This document shows, piece after piece, positions 1 to 13,200 of a stretch of 34,416 nucleotides of DNA. The notes under the pieces were generated by a model. It worked only from the letters and a program-made list of their open reading frames with translations, ran no database searches and was not told the DNA's origin. The position numbers and the translations under genes were made by a program. Numbering within the stretch: the stretch's first letter is position 1; every line of letters starts with the position of its first letter. Origin of the DNA: Plakobranchus ocellatus (lineage: Eukaryota; Mollusca; Gastropoda; Plakobranchidae); NCBI GenBank assembly GCA_019648995.1, contig BLXT01000687.1:476853-511268 (forward strand), read 5' to 3'.

Positions 1-3000
1 AAAAAAAAAAAAAAAAAAGCTTCTCAGTTTCCTCGAAATAACAACAGGACATTATCTTAGCAATATGACTACTTGTGGACTTTGTGATGAGGCTGCCTTT
101 GTATACTATATGTGTTCCAATGGACAAGTGTGTATCTTTATAAGTATGTGTCATGCATACACTTTGTGGACATCATCCTATTTGTTCCTGTTGCGGTCGC
201 TTTTGGGTCGAAACTTTCTGAGATTTTGCAATGGCTCCGTTTTTTTTTTTTTTTTTCTTCAATGTATAACCACATGTATGAAGAGATTTAAACAGAATGC
301 TTTGATGAAATCATGATGCTAATGATCATTGTCTGCCTATATATACATTAAAGTGGTTTGACAATTTAAACTACTGATAAAAGTTTGTTCCCTTTTTGCC
401 CCCAGTATTGGTTGGTAGAATTAACCGTTACTGATTTTGTGGTCATCTCAAACGAATTTCATTTCAGCCAATGGCAGGAAGAATAATTTTTGTTTTGTTT
501 TGTTTTTTGTTTTTTTTAATTTCTCTCCCTCTCTTCCTAAGTCTGCATGTTAAAAGAAATCATTCTGTCTTGAAAGACGCAGTCAAAATTGAGATTTTTT
601 TTTTAATATTCATTCTTTTAAAACAATTTTTTATCGATGCTAAAATGCGACTTTTCAAACGTTATACAGAAATACAAGACGAAAACTCTTTCACAAAAAA
701 GACCATTCATACAAACAAATCACATACAGGCCAAATGAATCTAGAAAATTAAATCCTTCAAACCTTAAATAAAAAAAAAAGCCAAAGACTAATAATTTAA
801 ATTGTGCATGCCATTAAGTTCTCAAGATGTTTGAATTTTCCCTTCCCTTTGACTTTAATAAATTCGATCTTACAGTTCAAAATGAATAAGATTTAATTTT
901 CTTCAATCAAAGCCATACCGTCCTAGCAGAAGATTTTAAAGAAATTGTTTCCCTTTGTTTTCCTCTCGTCTTAGTCTTATTTTCCTTTGTACATGAAGCA
1001 AAGCTAACCAAGCTGAAGGTATTGCACAAAAATAAAGGAAGGATCCAGAAGAGAAACGAGGCATTACCTATAACTTATACTAAGCCTTCATTTGTAGGGA
1101 TACCCATCTACCAGTACCATTCTTAAAATGTTTTTTTTTTTCTTTTTTTTTTAAACAAGAAGGTTCAAACCCTCTTAATTTGAAGTTCTCGTCCATTCTC
1201 CAAGGAAAACTTTCAGAGCTTTACAGTTACACTACATTTTCTTCAATAACTTAGTATAATCCAACCTTGTGGGCCAAGCTCACTACTTCTTGTAATAAGT
1301 TTGCAAAGTTAATTGTTCATTACATGTTTAATTTCAGTTGCCAAAGAAGGAGTACAAATTCTAAAAGCCTTATAAATGATATAGTGGTTTTTTTTTCATA
1401 ACATTATGAATGAAAACAAAGCAAGACTTGGTTTTAAGGGTAATGTTTATTTTTTTTTCAGCAGATGAAATAGTCAAAAAAAAATTGTTTTGTTGGGTTT
1501 TTTTTTTCCCTAGACAGAACAGACAGGAAAACGTGAAATGAACAAAAAAAAAAAAAAAAAGAAAAAAAAATTAACAATGTAATCAGAAAAAATTAAAATT
1601 TCCAAAGACTAAAAAAAACCTTTAGACCAAAGATGAAAATGATTGGTAATGGTAGGTGTTTAACTATGATGATATATGTACAAAACATAAGACAAATCAT
1701 TCACAGGCATCATCACCTACACATAGACTTAAATAGGGGCAAAAACCGCTCAGCAGCTTAGCTCTCAAGATTTGGAGCAAGCAAGGAATCAATTACAGCA
1801 GCACAACCTCATTTTTACCATTATTGCTTAGCATCACCAAATTCTCTTTTGATAACTTTAAAAGATAAACAATAGTAATGTAAAATAAAATAAATATTGA
1901 TCAATTTTCTTTTTCAGGCTAGGGCTGGGAGTAAGTGCATTTTGAGAAAATCATTTTCACTATATTTGAGAGAAAAAAATTTTTTTAATGCTTTCAACAA
2001 AAAGGGGTTACATCTACTTCTTTGGTACACTCTTGGAACACTTTTTAAATCCTTTTCTTTTGAATTAATTTATTACCTCTCTTGATGTTTGGCTTGATGC
2101 TAAAAAATTTCTTGTACAAGCTGAGACAAGACCAAACAAGTCCAACTAGGTTTCTAACACAGAATGGATCTAAGTGAGTTTGGCCGTCTGGTTCTAATAA
2201 TTCCAAAAGTGCATGTATTAAAACACGCTATTTTCTTAAACGTTCTGTAACGTCCAGTATAATCACTAGTTAATTTTACATATGTCAAAAAGAGATAACT
2301 TGACAGAAATATTTTCAATATTATGTGCTCAGAACTAAAGGTTCAAAAATCTCTGACACAAAAACTAAACAAACATTCCATGCATCTTTATCCAAATTTA
2401 TTTTTTGCAAAATTCAGACTCATTTAGTCTTCAAAGACGGTGCCAGGAAAAATGAATGGGTGCAAGCAAGTCAAGTTGAATTGGCCGGCAACAAATGAAA
2501 AAAAAATTTGCATCGGCCTGAAAGAGGGCTTTTTAAGAACCATATAATTTTATATGATGCAAAAACAAAGTGTAATATCTAAATCTGATCAAATATATCA
2601 AAGAAGTCAATTTCATCTATATCGACAATTTATAAAAGGCTCGAGACCAGATCTAGTTAGTGAGATTTGATTTTGGGTACCTAGATCTAGAGTATCAAAA
2701 GCTATGTCTAGTCCTAACAAAGTATAACAAACCAACTTATCCAGCTAGGTCACAACAGATAAAATAAATCCAGGTCTAAAATATGCATCTGTATGTAGAT
2801 TAAATTTGACCATGATGAAAAAACCTTACAGGTCATAAAAATTTTACTAGAAATGTCGACCCAAGAACAAGAGCTCAGTTCACCTTAAATCTGGACCCAA
2901 GATGTTTGGCTTAAATACAATTCGATTAGGTCTAGTGACACAGTTGCACAAACATCGAGTAATGTAACCTAGATTCCATATAGACTTAATGAAACTGGAG

Positions 3001-3493
3001 GTCAGAAACGTTTTAAAATGAATTATGAGTGCACATCGAAGCTCAAGCCCGATGCTGAATGTAATATGAGGCCTAGATTTAATCCACAATATCTAGCATC
3101 CACATTAAATGATAGAAGGATCACCTATCTAGGATTTCAAATTTCCTACACAATATATTTCAACCATACTGAGAAATACATGCTTCTCTTTTTCTTGGAA
3201 TTCTACAAAGAGATCACTCACAAAATAATTATATCTAAAAAGTTGTATGGGGATTTTTAGGCCTCATGCCTGATTATCTGGAACCAACTGATAGCATCCA
3301 AAGAGAGAAAAAAAAAACATGAAAACGGTTGCTAACTGACTGGAGGCCAAACTTTTGACTTTTTTTTTTCTTTTAATTTATTAATTCACTTTACTAGCAA
3401 ATTGTAAGTTGTATGTTCATACAGTCATAGGTTTCATATCTACAGGGCCAATCCATCGCATATTATCACCATAGCCCCATGTACTTAAGGGCA
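1..3493. other. AT-rich non-coding sequence, no gene seen
   Basis: Starts with an 18-base A run. It contains many T or A homopolymers and no open frame resembling a known protein. The part around 2640-3130 is enriched in CTAG and AGATCT words. It may be downstream intergenic sequence or a very long 3' UTR of the minus-strand gene; the sequence does not decide this. Confidence 0.6.
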
Positions 3494-3600
3494 CGATTCG
3501 GATTTTTGTATACAGCCACTCCACAAAAAGGTGAATTCAGGCTCTAGGGCCTTCCGTCAGACCAACGTGCCGGAGGCGGGGCTTGACTGAAACAAGAAAG
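3494..3600. repeat. SINE-like repeat, copy A (diverged)
   Basis: Aligns over roughly 95 bases with the body of the copy at 5880-6030. Shared blocks in the same order are ggtttttgtg-like, agccactccacaa, ggtgaattcaggct, ccgtcagacc and ggcggggctt. The tRNA-like head of the other copy is not recognisable here. Same relative orientation as copy B. Confidence 0.5.
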
Positions 3601-5879
3601 GCATCATTAGATACAGATCAGTGGCTTCTGCATTCCTACTATCAGACTGTTGCAGGAATAAAGGCCATATTCGAGTGGATATGAGGCGGGGCCACCCCTT
3701 TCAAGTTACAATTACTTCATTGTTTGCAAGTGATCTCTACACACATCCCCATGAGTAACCATAAGAATTAATGACATTGGAGCTTGGGTCAGGCTCACAA
3801 ACTCTAGAATATCATGTCCTGTGACATCTCCGTAGAGAAAGGTTTACTGTGTTTCTTTGCACAGCGGGCTGAATACAATTACGGAACATTGATAGATTAT
3901 CGATAATGTTCCATACAATTTACAATGGCAAATAGCATACACGTATTTTTTATATCGGATTGACCAAAAAAATTTTCCCCAACCACAAGACCATAATATC
4001 AACCGGATATTAACAACGGCCACCCCAGGTAGCAGAATTTATGGTAAATTGGTAGTACACCAAAATTGTTTCCTGGGTAAAAAGGAAGATGGAAGGTCTG
4101 CAGTTTTTTTTTGTTAAAATAAACTTCCAATCAAGTGTATCCCATTTTCTTCCTCTCAAACAAACCCAAGCCTAACTTTCACAATGAAAGCTCTGCTCCT
4201 AATCTTCATTGGCTGGCAGTGGCAATGACTAAGAAAAAATTTTTATTGGCCGCCATGCCAGCCACATCCGGCGAACTTGTACCCATGAAAATGTGTTGTG
4301 CCACAACCAATGGAGATTTTTTGCAGAAAAAATGGCCATTTATTTAAAAAATACTTTTTATGAATATTAGAGATCACTCTGAGAAGTTTTTTTCAAAGCA
4401 CTAAAGATCCCTAGACCCTTTCTAAACCTACTCAGTAAATTTGATATAGAATGCTAAGAACTTGATAGAGTTATACTCGTACATGCATTTGTAGCACTAT
4501 ACTTGCTGTGAAGAAAATCAGAGGAAAATTTCTCTCTGGGTATATGCATCATTTGGAATATCTCATCTTTCAGGTAAAGTTCGTTTCGAAATTTCTTTTT
4601 GCAATAGAATCACCATGCCTACTTTAATTCTGCTTTCAAACGCTTTGCATTGCATAGTGGGAGAGTTTGACCATTACATGAAATGAAAATGGCAACAATA
4701 ACCGTATATTATACCAAACCTACAGCGTTTCAGTGTATATGTTTCAAACAACTAGATACCATGTGCATGCTGGCATTCAGGACAAACTAAAAAATAGTTA
4801 CAACTGAAGCACTGAGAACAAAAATGAAGGTAAGCCATATTTCCCTGCCCTGCCCCACAATGCACAGATGCCAACTATCTCCACAGAAGGACACTTCTAG
4901 GGATCATGTAAAACATGAAAAGAAAAGAAAAATCAGGGGACATGTTTAAAATACTTGTTAGTTTCATTGTCACCTTTTATCTTCTTACTATTCACTTTAT
5001 TAGAGGCATAATTACATATTTAAATATTGTCTATTTTCTTTTTCTTCAAAATCTACAGCTTGCTAAACTAAAATAACGAAAAAAGTCGATTGACTTGTAT
5101 CATGACAAAAAAAGAAACTTTATTAAACAAGAGTACTAAATATTGGCACAGCTGTTGCAATTCTTTATTCTTACATCTAAATTTTCCCCTAACTTTTGGG
5201 AGAGTTTTGGCGTGTTTAATCCTACTTAAACTCTGTGCTTGGTGCTACCTGTGAAAGGATAAAACATATTTTTCCTAAGCCAATGTTTTATGCATTATAC
5301 ATGTCAAAAAGTAAAACCTATTATAGATACTGTTTCATATCTTTCTAATTGCTTAAAACTTATACCCTACTGTTTTTCTACTCTATCAAAAAATGATTTT
5401 ATCGAACTGTCCAAATCTTACATGGTTTTAGATAACAAATTATAATGGGACAAGATGCAGCACATCAAACAAGAAAAAGAGGTAAAAGCAGTGTCTGTAT
5501 CTGCTGTTGTTATCTATGTAGGCTTTAAAAAACATAATATCAAATGAGGTCCACCACTGTGCATTGATTACAATCTAATTGACATCTCGGCTATTATATA
5601 TTTCTATAAAAGTTAAAATTTGTGGACATGCACACAAGAAACAGACCTAGTCATTTAGTGGTGATGTTTTAAAATTGGCTCCAACAGCTTGAGGAATGTC
5701 GAGTCTTCTTTTTGGCCTATTTCTCAAAATGACTGAGACTTGATTTAACATCTATCTGGTCTTCATCCTTTCAGTTATTTCTGTTGCAACCTGCAAAAGA
5801 ATCTCCTAAATCTAAACTACTGTCCTGAGGAACAAAGACTGAACTCCATTTAAAAGTGACTTCAGTCTTTTGGGAAGAT
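3601..5879. other. Non-coding sequence, no gene seen
   Basis: No supported gene on either strand. A 70-codon open stretch at 4135-4347 has no recognisable family and looks accidental. A short inverted repeat (ggaacatt/aatgttcc) is at 3883-3912. Confidence 0.55.
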
Positions 5880-6030
5880 GGGTTTGGTTTTTGTGCGTAG
5901 CCAGTCCACAACTGGGTGATCTGAGGCTTTCAAGCTCTCCATCAGGCTAGAGAGCTGGTGATGGGGCTCAAACCCGCAACATAAGGGGATTATGCGGATC
6001 TCAACACTATCAACTGAGTCACTGACACCA
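5880..6030 (-). repeat. tRNA-derived SINE, copy B
   Basis: Read on the minus strand from about 6028, the head resembles a tRNA: a box A-like TGACTCAGTTGATAG, then an anticodon-arm-like region with CATAAT, then a box B-like GCGGGTTTGAGCCCC. The rest (to about 5880) is a body shared with the copy near 3494. A functional tRNA is unlikely because the acceptor ends do not pair and the head runs on into the body. This layout is that of a polymerase III-derived SINE. Confidence 0.65.
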
Positions 6031-8664
6031 CTTATCAGGGAGATAAGTACATGCTATTCAAAGAAGGGAAAAAACTACAGAGGCACCTATTATGCCTAGA
6101 AATCCAATATCAGAGTTCCAGCCCAAATTAAAAAATAAAAAACCAAATAGAAACCTAAAGCATCGCAAGCTTTAATTAGCAGGCTGGATGTTTAAAGAAG
6201 ACATTAAAAAAATTAACTACTATGAACTTAAACTTTAATTGTCAAGCTTTGTGTTTAAATTAAATAAGTAAATTAAAAAAAAAAAAAAAAAACATGCAAA
6301 CCTAAAATGCCTAAATATTTAAAATCAAATGGCTCCACTGCAAACCCATGGCAAGAAAGTTACCTCTATGACAAACATATAGAGCTGTTTAGGCTTAGAT
6401 ATAAATGATATATAAAATTGGTGATATGAATGACAAGAATGCCTCATCAAGAGTACATTCTAATGTGCACTACCTCATTTGCCACTCTGACAGGCATTCA
6501 ATAAATAAAATATTCTTTAGATACAAATCTCAAGAGTGAATCTATTTTTTTTTAAAAGATAACAAAAACAAATTAGCACATTATTTAGAACTACTTACAT
6601 ATTTACAAAGCAAAGATGAGGTCGCATAGTGTTATGGAATGAAAACAAAGGAAGGAATGAAAGAAACAACCATGTTGAAAAATAAAAATTGAAAAACATA
6701 ATTAAATAACACAGAAAGAGTTATCTTAACTCTATCCTGCAAAATTTCAAATATTTAAAATGTGTACGAGCTTTAATGCACATACAGGCGGTCAGATTTC
6801 ACAAATAAAAGTTATGTTAACTTTTAAATGCCCTCTTTTGGTATTATTTTCCTTTAACTAAACTTTATTTTACTTTTTACATAGCCACATTTCCTATTTG
6901 TATGCCAAAGTTACATTCTAGTTGTAAGTAAAAGTTACATTAAGCTCTCTTTATTTGTTCATCTTCATACTCCAATAGTGATTCCATATTCAAGTTTTTG
7001 TCTGATTCAACAACTGAATCAATTGCCTTTACTTTAAAAAATTTTCCACCCACTAGAAATGCTACATTGATGTGTAAAACAAATCAACTGATAACAAATT
7101 CAAGAGATGATTCATTAAGGGCTGACTAGATTTACAAGGGGAACATTCCTACCAATTGTCTCAATCATTACACTCTCTCTGCCTTTCTTCCCCGATGCTC
7201 AATACTCTTCCATTTGTATTTTAACACAAACAAGGTTAAAAAAAAAAAGGCCAGTATAATTTCTCCTACAACACCTTTCAGACCTCTGAAAATGTAATAG
7301 ATTTTAGCACAGCAGCAAAGACACTTAATTATGATGATCACTATTAATGTTCATTATTAATCTCTACATAGCATATTTTAAGAGCAAAGAAGACATAAAA
7401 AAAGGAGTGAATGTTTACCAACAAAGTATAATTCTGAACAAAATATTTATACAAAGGCATTCATGAAGCCTGAGTATAGATACGGTAGGGGTTATGGTTT
7501 TTGTCCCCACCTCAGCACCTAAAATATCGTTTTTCTTCATGAAATTATACTATCATTACCACACAGAGATACATAAATATACATATACAGTGGAATACTA
7601 TTTCCATTTTTCTTTGTACAAGGAGTCATCAACAATCGAAGGCATTTTAGGCATTATATGGTATGTAAATATATATGTATATAAATTTAGTTTATATAAA
7701 AAGTCATTTATTCTACATCAGCATTTGAAGCAGAGCACACAAAACAAGTGTCTCCCATCACAGATATACAATATTCTAATCTAAGAAGATGTAACATCTG
7801 GTAACTCACATGCAGGTTAAACTGGGTGATCATATGGTACTCTAAAAAGAAATTTCTTAAAATTTAACATTAATTAAGACCTTACTTTATCCTGTCTAAT
7901 TCGAAAGCCACCCTACATAGTTGAAATGTACATTGCATAAGAAAGATGCTGAAAACCGCAGAAAGTTGAGGATTTTAATTTCTGGTTTAGTAAAAATCCA
8001 TTGGCAGCAAAAAATGTATTTCAACAACAGTTCAACAAATTTGATGGCGACCAATAATGCTTGTTTTTGAAGCCAGGAAAAAAAATGAACAATACTTTTC
8101 ACAAGACTGAAAAATCAATTGATTAAGTTTTAACTAAAGGCTAAGAGTTAAATTCCACCTTCAAAAGTAGCTCTGCCAAAAGAAAAGAAAAATGTAAAAT
8201 TTTGTGATTACAGAAAAGGGATGCATAACTGATTAACTAGTGTGATGCTTTAAAAAAAAAAAATTGCTCATGTTGTCACTTTATCAATTATTTTTTTTAA
8301 TTCTTCTGTTACAAAACAAAACAATTGAATTCCGATATGTTAAGGCTATAGGACAGAAGACAGTCATTTGACAATTATTACATCACTGGACGGAACATTT
8401 TTAATTACTGATGCGGTCTCAAATCATGCTAAATGTTGAGAAATGGTTTCCAAGTCTTTCTTTCTCAAAATCAAACGTACAAGGATGAAAAAGAGCCATT
8501 AGTAGTTTAAAAATAGTATTGAGACATTTTATAAATAAGAATACTGTTAAAAGATAGAACAAGATAGACCTTTTATGCTTTAAAATGAAAAAAAATGAAT
8601 GAAATGATCAAGAAAAAAAAATATTCGTACAGTGACGATTATTTTAGCAATACAACAGTACCCA
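6031..8664. other. AT-rich non-coding sequence, no gene seen
   Basis: No coding signature on either strand. It holds A runs (for example near 6274-6292) and scattered AATAAA words on the minus strand, so it could be distal 3' UTR of the Rfx gene or intergenic DNA. Confidence 0.55.
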
Positions 8665-8670
8665 TTTATT
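8665..8670 (-). terminator. Candidate polyadenylation signal AATAAA
   Basis: AATAAA read on the minus strand, the first after the Rfx stop codon, followed within 10-60 nt by a GT-rich patch and then a T run. In sequence this AT-rich the hexamer also occurs by chance, so it is a candidate only. Confidence 0.25.
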
Positions 8671-9609
8671 AACTGACGAGTTAATGGTAACCTGGTTGCA
8701 ATTTTGCAACAGAACAATATCAGTGGTGATTTCTGAGCTACTTTCTGTCTAAAGCTTCTGAAAGGGCTGACTATTTAAACTACAGAAGTTATTTGCGTTT
8801 TTGTTTCTGAAAGTTTAGCCCATCAAATGCATACAAAACACATTGCAAGAGAGAAGAGATATGTTTCAAACTAGTCCAAATTACTATTAGTGGTGAATTA
8901 CTTATTTTGAGAATTGGTTGATCTCTTAAATCGTTATTTGTAGATTTAAAGTTGATAATAATTGTTAGGTTTTAATAATTTTATACCATAAAAAAAGCAT
9001 GAAGCATATTAATTACTTTGTGTCTATAACCTTAAGCAAGAAAAAAAATTCCTTTGAATTTGTATCTCCTTAAAAAAAACTATTGCTATCTGCCATTTTC
9101 AATTTGTTAGGAATGATCTCAATATATTTCTCTTTATATCTATCCCCATCTTCCAACTCATTCACCCTTATTGACAAGACAAAAAGTAAACAGATATGAT
9201 GGAAGATAGAAATAACATGCTCAGTGATCTTTGGAACTGCATAGAAGTCATTTTACAAAGTTTTAAAAATCAAAACAATTGCATGCCAAGACTCCAATAG
9301 ATATCTTGGAAATATGGAAATGAGCTTACAAACATAAAGGAAAGAAAGTGTAAAAACTGCTGCAAACAGCCTGAACATGATAATGAGACAGAGAGGTAAA
9401 AATGTGAGTCACTCTCAACAGTTAATCATAAACCAGATAGTAACAAAACTTCTTTAATATACAGCAATTTGAATGTTGATGTAGAACACCAAGCACAGAT
9501 ATGAGTTTGGTGAATCACGATCTGCCAAACAACAGAAGTTCAAACTGTTCACTCCTTTGCTTAATGCTAACTGCCCAACATGACAAAGTATATGTCTTTC
9601 CACTTGAAT
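8665..9609 (-). other. Probable Rfx 3' untranslated region (minimum extent)
   Basis: Sequence directly after the TAA has no open reading frame of note and no splice-like structure. The first canonical AATAAA on the minus strand after the stop is about 940 nt downstream. The true 3' end could be further on: the sequence to coordinate 1 is uniformly AT-rich with several later AATAAA matches. Confidence 0.4.
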
Positions 9610-10206
9610 TTACTCTGTCTTGACTCTTTTTGCTGCTGGAGGCACATCGGCGGTCACTGCTGCGGGAGTCACCCCAGTGGTGGATGCAGATGATGAGACA
9701 GGCATCACAAGGATGGTATGCGTCTTGCTCGAGCCTGGGTTGATGCCGGCTACATTGCCTGCTGCTCGCACTGCCAGTGTGGCAGGCATGCCTCCCTGAG
9801 CAATTACATTAGGGGAAGCTGCCACACTTCCAGCAACCGTTGTCCCTGACAACACAACCAGACCACCTCCAGCTGCACCCATCCCATTGGCAGTTGGACG
9901 TACTGTGATGGCTGTTGGAGTTGCACCACTCTGGCCAATTGTTGCTCCGGCAGTATTAGCTGGCCTGACAGACAGAGCTCCTCCTGCCCCTGCCCCTGCA
10001 ATGGCTGTAGCATTAGAACTAACCAGCATCAGAGTGGTGGGTGTTGGGGTGGTGCTGGGCGTGGACACCATGGTCAATCTCTGGACCACTTGTTGCGGCT
10101 GTTGCTGGGATGTCATGGATGGCTGTGAGCAGTTAGAGGAGGAATCCTCGTCATCATCATCAGCATCCATGTTGCCCATGTTGATAGCATTGCTTAGATC
10201 GTGAAA
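9610..10206 (-). CDS. Rfx: Rfx exon w13 (last coding exon, low-complexity C-terminus)
   Basis: Acceptor gagcag (a tandem NAGNAG site, so one extra glutamine is possible), stop TAA at 9612-9610; 198 codons. It opens [20 protein letters not shown], where the acidic run has a counterpart in the acidic C-terminal tails of vertebrate RFX1 and RFX3. A Q-rich stretch follows, then about 140 residues rich in A, G, T, V and S, with three loosely repeated units ([34 protein letters not shown]). It ends [10 protein letters not shown], a likely nuclear localisation signal at the place where RFX3 has QAKREKTE. Base composition is clearly richer in GC than the surroundings, as expected for coding sequence in this region. 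Confidence 0.95.
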   Translation of the reverse strand, partial: FHDLSNAINMGNMDADDDDEDSSSNCSQPSMTSQQQPQQVVQRLTMVSTPSTTPTPTTLMLVSSNATAIAGAGAGGALSVRPANTAGATIGQSGATPTAITVRPTANGMGAAGGGLVVLSGTTVAGSVAASPNVIAQGGMPATLAVRAAGNVAGINPGSSKTHTILVMPVSSSASTTGVTPAAVTADVPPAAKRVKTE

Positions 10207-13200
10207 CTGCTCAGTTTTCAAAGTGGAGAAAAAAAAGGTCCATTTTTACCATAAACACAAAATCTCTTAAAAGGCCAAAATATTTATTTTAATACAGCAT
10301 ACCTTGCTTTTGCTTTATTGAAGATTAGAAATACAATAAATTGACATATCAACAGTGAGAAGCTGTAAAATAATATTAGTCGACGATGGCATTAATGCTG
10401 CCCTTCTTTCAGTGACTACATATCTCAACCCAGATTTCCTCAATGGAAAATCCCATGTGAAAGAGGAATGATTAATTTTCTTGATTTTCTTTTCATCATC
10501 TTAAGATATCCAGAATGCAAAAATAAAATCTAGCTCTTTTTGAAAAAAAAAAAGACAAGTCAAGTGGTTAATAGAGCAAATACCAAAGTCTTCAAAAAAT
10601 TGTATGTTTGATAAAAAAAAAAAAACATTTAAAAAAAAAAAAAAAAAAGAAAATTTACTTTGCTATGTTTAGAAATGTGCAAGTTACCTGTCTAACTTCT
10701 CCCATGACGGCAATGGGTGTCTGCCCTGTAGCACTAGCCACTTTATGTTCCACAAGGTAAAACATAAATTCATCATACAACAAACGAATCAAGTGGAAGG
10801 AACCAAAGCTTGCAGCACTGCGTAAAGTCAGGTCTCGTATCACCATAGAGCTGGAATGGACAGAATATTTGATTAAAAAGCCCAGATAAAATTTAAATCT
10901 TTGTGGGATTATGGCCTGTGTGACTTACAAAATTTTGAAAATATATGAATATTGTGCACCCATTACATGGAAAAGAACATGAACAAACAATGCTAGAAAT
11001 ATTGAAATAATTTTATACAAACTTATAAGAGTTTTTACAACTTCTAAAATTAGATTACAAACTAAGATAAGTCATGTGTTATGAATCTATGATTTGCCTT
11101 ACTTTACCTATAAAAAGACCACTTGAGCAAGAACTGTCGAGCAGCTTTAGGGAAGTTGTCGTTGCCTTCATGGGGCTTGAGCACCTGGTTGACTACCCCC
11201 TCCAGCCACTGAGCCCACTGCTCTAGTGAGTTTCCCTGCTTTAGTGTGTTCTTGAAGTCTTGCTCCAGCTGCTGCACCAATGAATCTTCACACTGACACA
11301 CCCATGATGCCTGCTCCTGTGAGAGAAATGATTATCATAATGTGAAATAGAGAACCGACAATAATGTAGACACTTCTGTTGTAAATTCACAGCTATTGAT
11401 CTCAGTAAACAGATATTTTCAGCCTCATAAATCATTATCATGCTGTAGCCAAATAACAAGCAACATTGACCATAAACTTAACACTGCTGATACTAGTCTT
11501 CACTTGGCAACAGCGGGATTTATTCTTAAACCAGTCTAAATAAATCATTAAAAATTTGATATTATCTTAACAATCTTTTTTTTCCCAAACTCTTACACGC
11601 TGAATTTATCTATAGACATATGCACAAATAATTAAAAGTATCCAATGTCTGTTTGTTTGTTTTTTGACTTTAAAAAAAGGGAAATGCTTAAACAGCCATT
11701 TCTAAAACTCTGGGCCATTTTCTATTTTTTATGACTGATAGGATTGGCCTCTATATTAAAAAAAAAAAACCCAAAAAACCTGAAGGTTAAAATCATAATG
11801 TGTTCAAAAGTTGAATAGACAAGATTTCATTCAAAAGACAAAGATTAAGAGAGTAGGTTTGTATAGCAGACTAAACAAATTATATTAATATAGGATTGTT
11901 TCCAGAAACATAAAATGATTATTTCATGTGTGCATTATTAGTGACTATTCAGTCTCTACAAATTTCCTATGGTTCAACTGCACCGGACAGACGTATTACT
12001 GGACTTATTGATAGGCACTGCTAAACTCCTTCATTTAAGCAGATGAAGATCATGTTTTGCCATTCATATGTCTGCTCATAGGCTTTTATGAAGCTTATGT
12101 TATTTAAGGATTAACTCTCATCTGATTGTCCACATAATGTCCTCTGCCTGCATCTTTATTTGTTTTTGTATTTAAACAGAAATGTGGTTCCTTAGAAGAA
12201 TGCTCCGGATACCTTGGACCGCAAAGAAAACAAATGAGAGAGTTCTGAATGAAGCTAATAAAAGAAGATCACTGGTCAGAACTATAAGGAAACGTCAAGC
12301 CACCTTTCTGGGCCACGTGATGAGAAAAGGAAAACTGGAACATTTGGTAACAACAGGAAAGTTTGAAGGAAAAAGAAGCAGAGGCAGACAAAGGGAGAAG
12401 ATAATGGATGGACTGGCCACATGGCTTGGCCCAGGAAAGTGTCAGATATACTGGCCGCCGTCAAAGATAGGGATTTGTGGAGGGACATGATCGCCAACGC
12501 TTACAAGCAAGGCACTTGATGATGATGATGATTTTAACTTTGATTCTACAAATGGGGTTAAAACTGAAAGATTTTTTGATGAGCGCACAATAGAAAGCTT
12601 ATTTTATTTTAATTTGGCCTTTGATGGTGAAATAAGAAGCCCTTTGACTTCTTAACTGTAACTCAAGAATTTTGATTTGAAAGCATTTCAGAAATGGGAT
12701 AGAAACCATTTTCATTATTGGATAAAAGTAAGCAAAAATGTGCTTTGAATGGCTTAAGAGCAGTCCCAATTAGTCTGATATTGTTTATAAATCTTTTGAG
12801 AAAATGAATTTTAAGTTTTTTTGTTCATTTTCTTTTTTTCATTTTATAACATGAGTTTCCAAAAAGTTTACAAATTTCATATCTTCACTCAAAATATTTA
12901 TAGCTCTATATAGCTTTCACCATTGCAAGGCTTACAGAAAGAAGTTTCAGGCTGTTTCAATAATGAAACAAATTTTTGAACGACTTGCGACTAATTCAGA
13001 CTGAACTAAAAATACATACCACTCTGTACATGTAAAGTTAACACAGAGCACTTTATTCTCTTGCCTTTGAATTAGCTGCCTATATGTAAATTAACCTTAA
13101 GGTAAAGTAAGCTAGAAAATGGAATTTCCTGACTTTTTACAATGTGGTGGGTTCTGTTTTAGTTTGGTGTCTCAGGTGTGGTAAACAATGGTTTTTACTA

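Noticed and set aside
3883..3912. Inverted repeat ggaacatt/aatgttcc as a regulatory hairpin
   Set aside because: Eight-base stem in non-coding AT-rich DNA with no coding context; expected by chance at this scale.
5962..6030. Functional tRNA gene
   Set aside because: Box A- and B-like segments are present, but the acceptor stem does not pair and the sequence continues into a SINE body shared with another copy.
9887..10204. 105-codon plus-strand open frame opposite the last Rfx exon
   Set aside because: Antisense shadow of GC-rich, repeat-like coding sequence; no family resemblance and no own signals.
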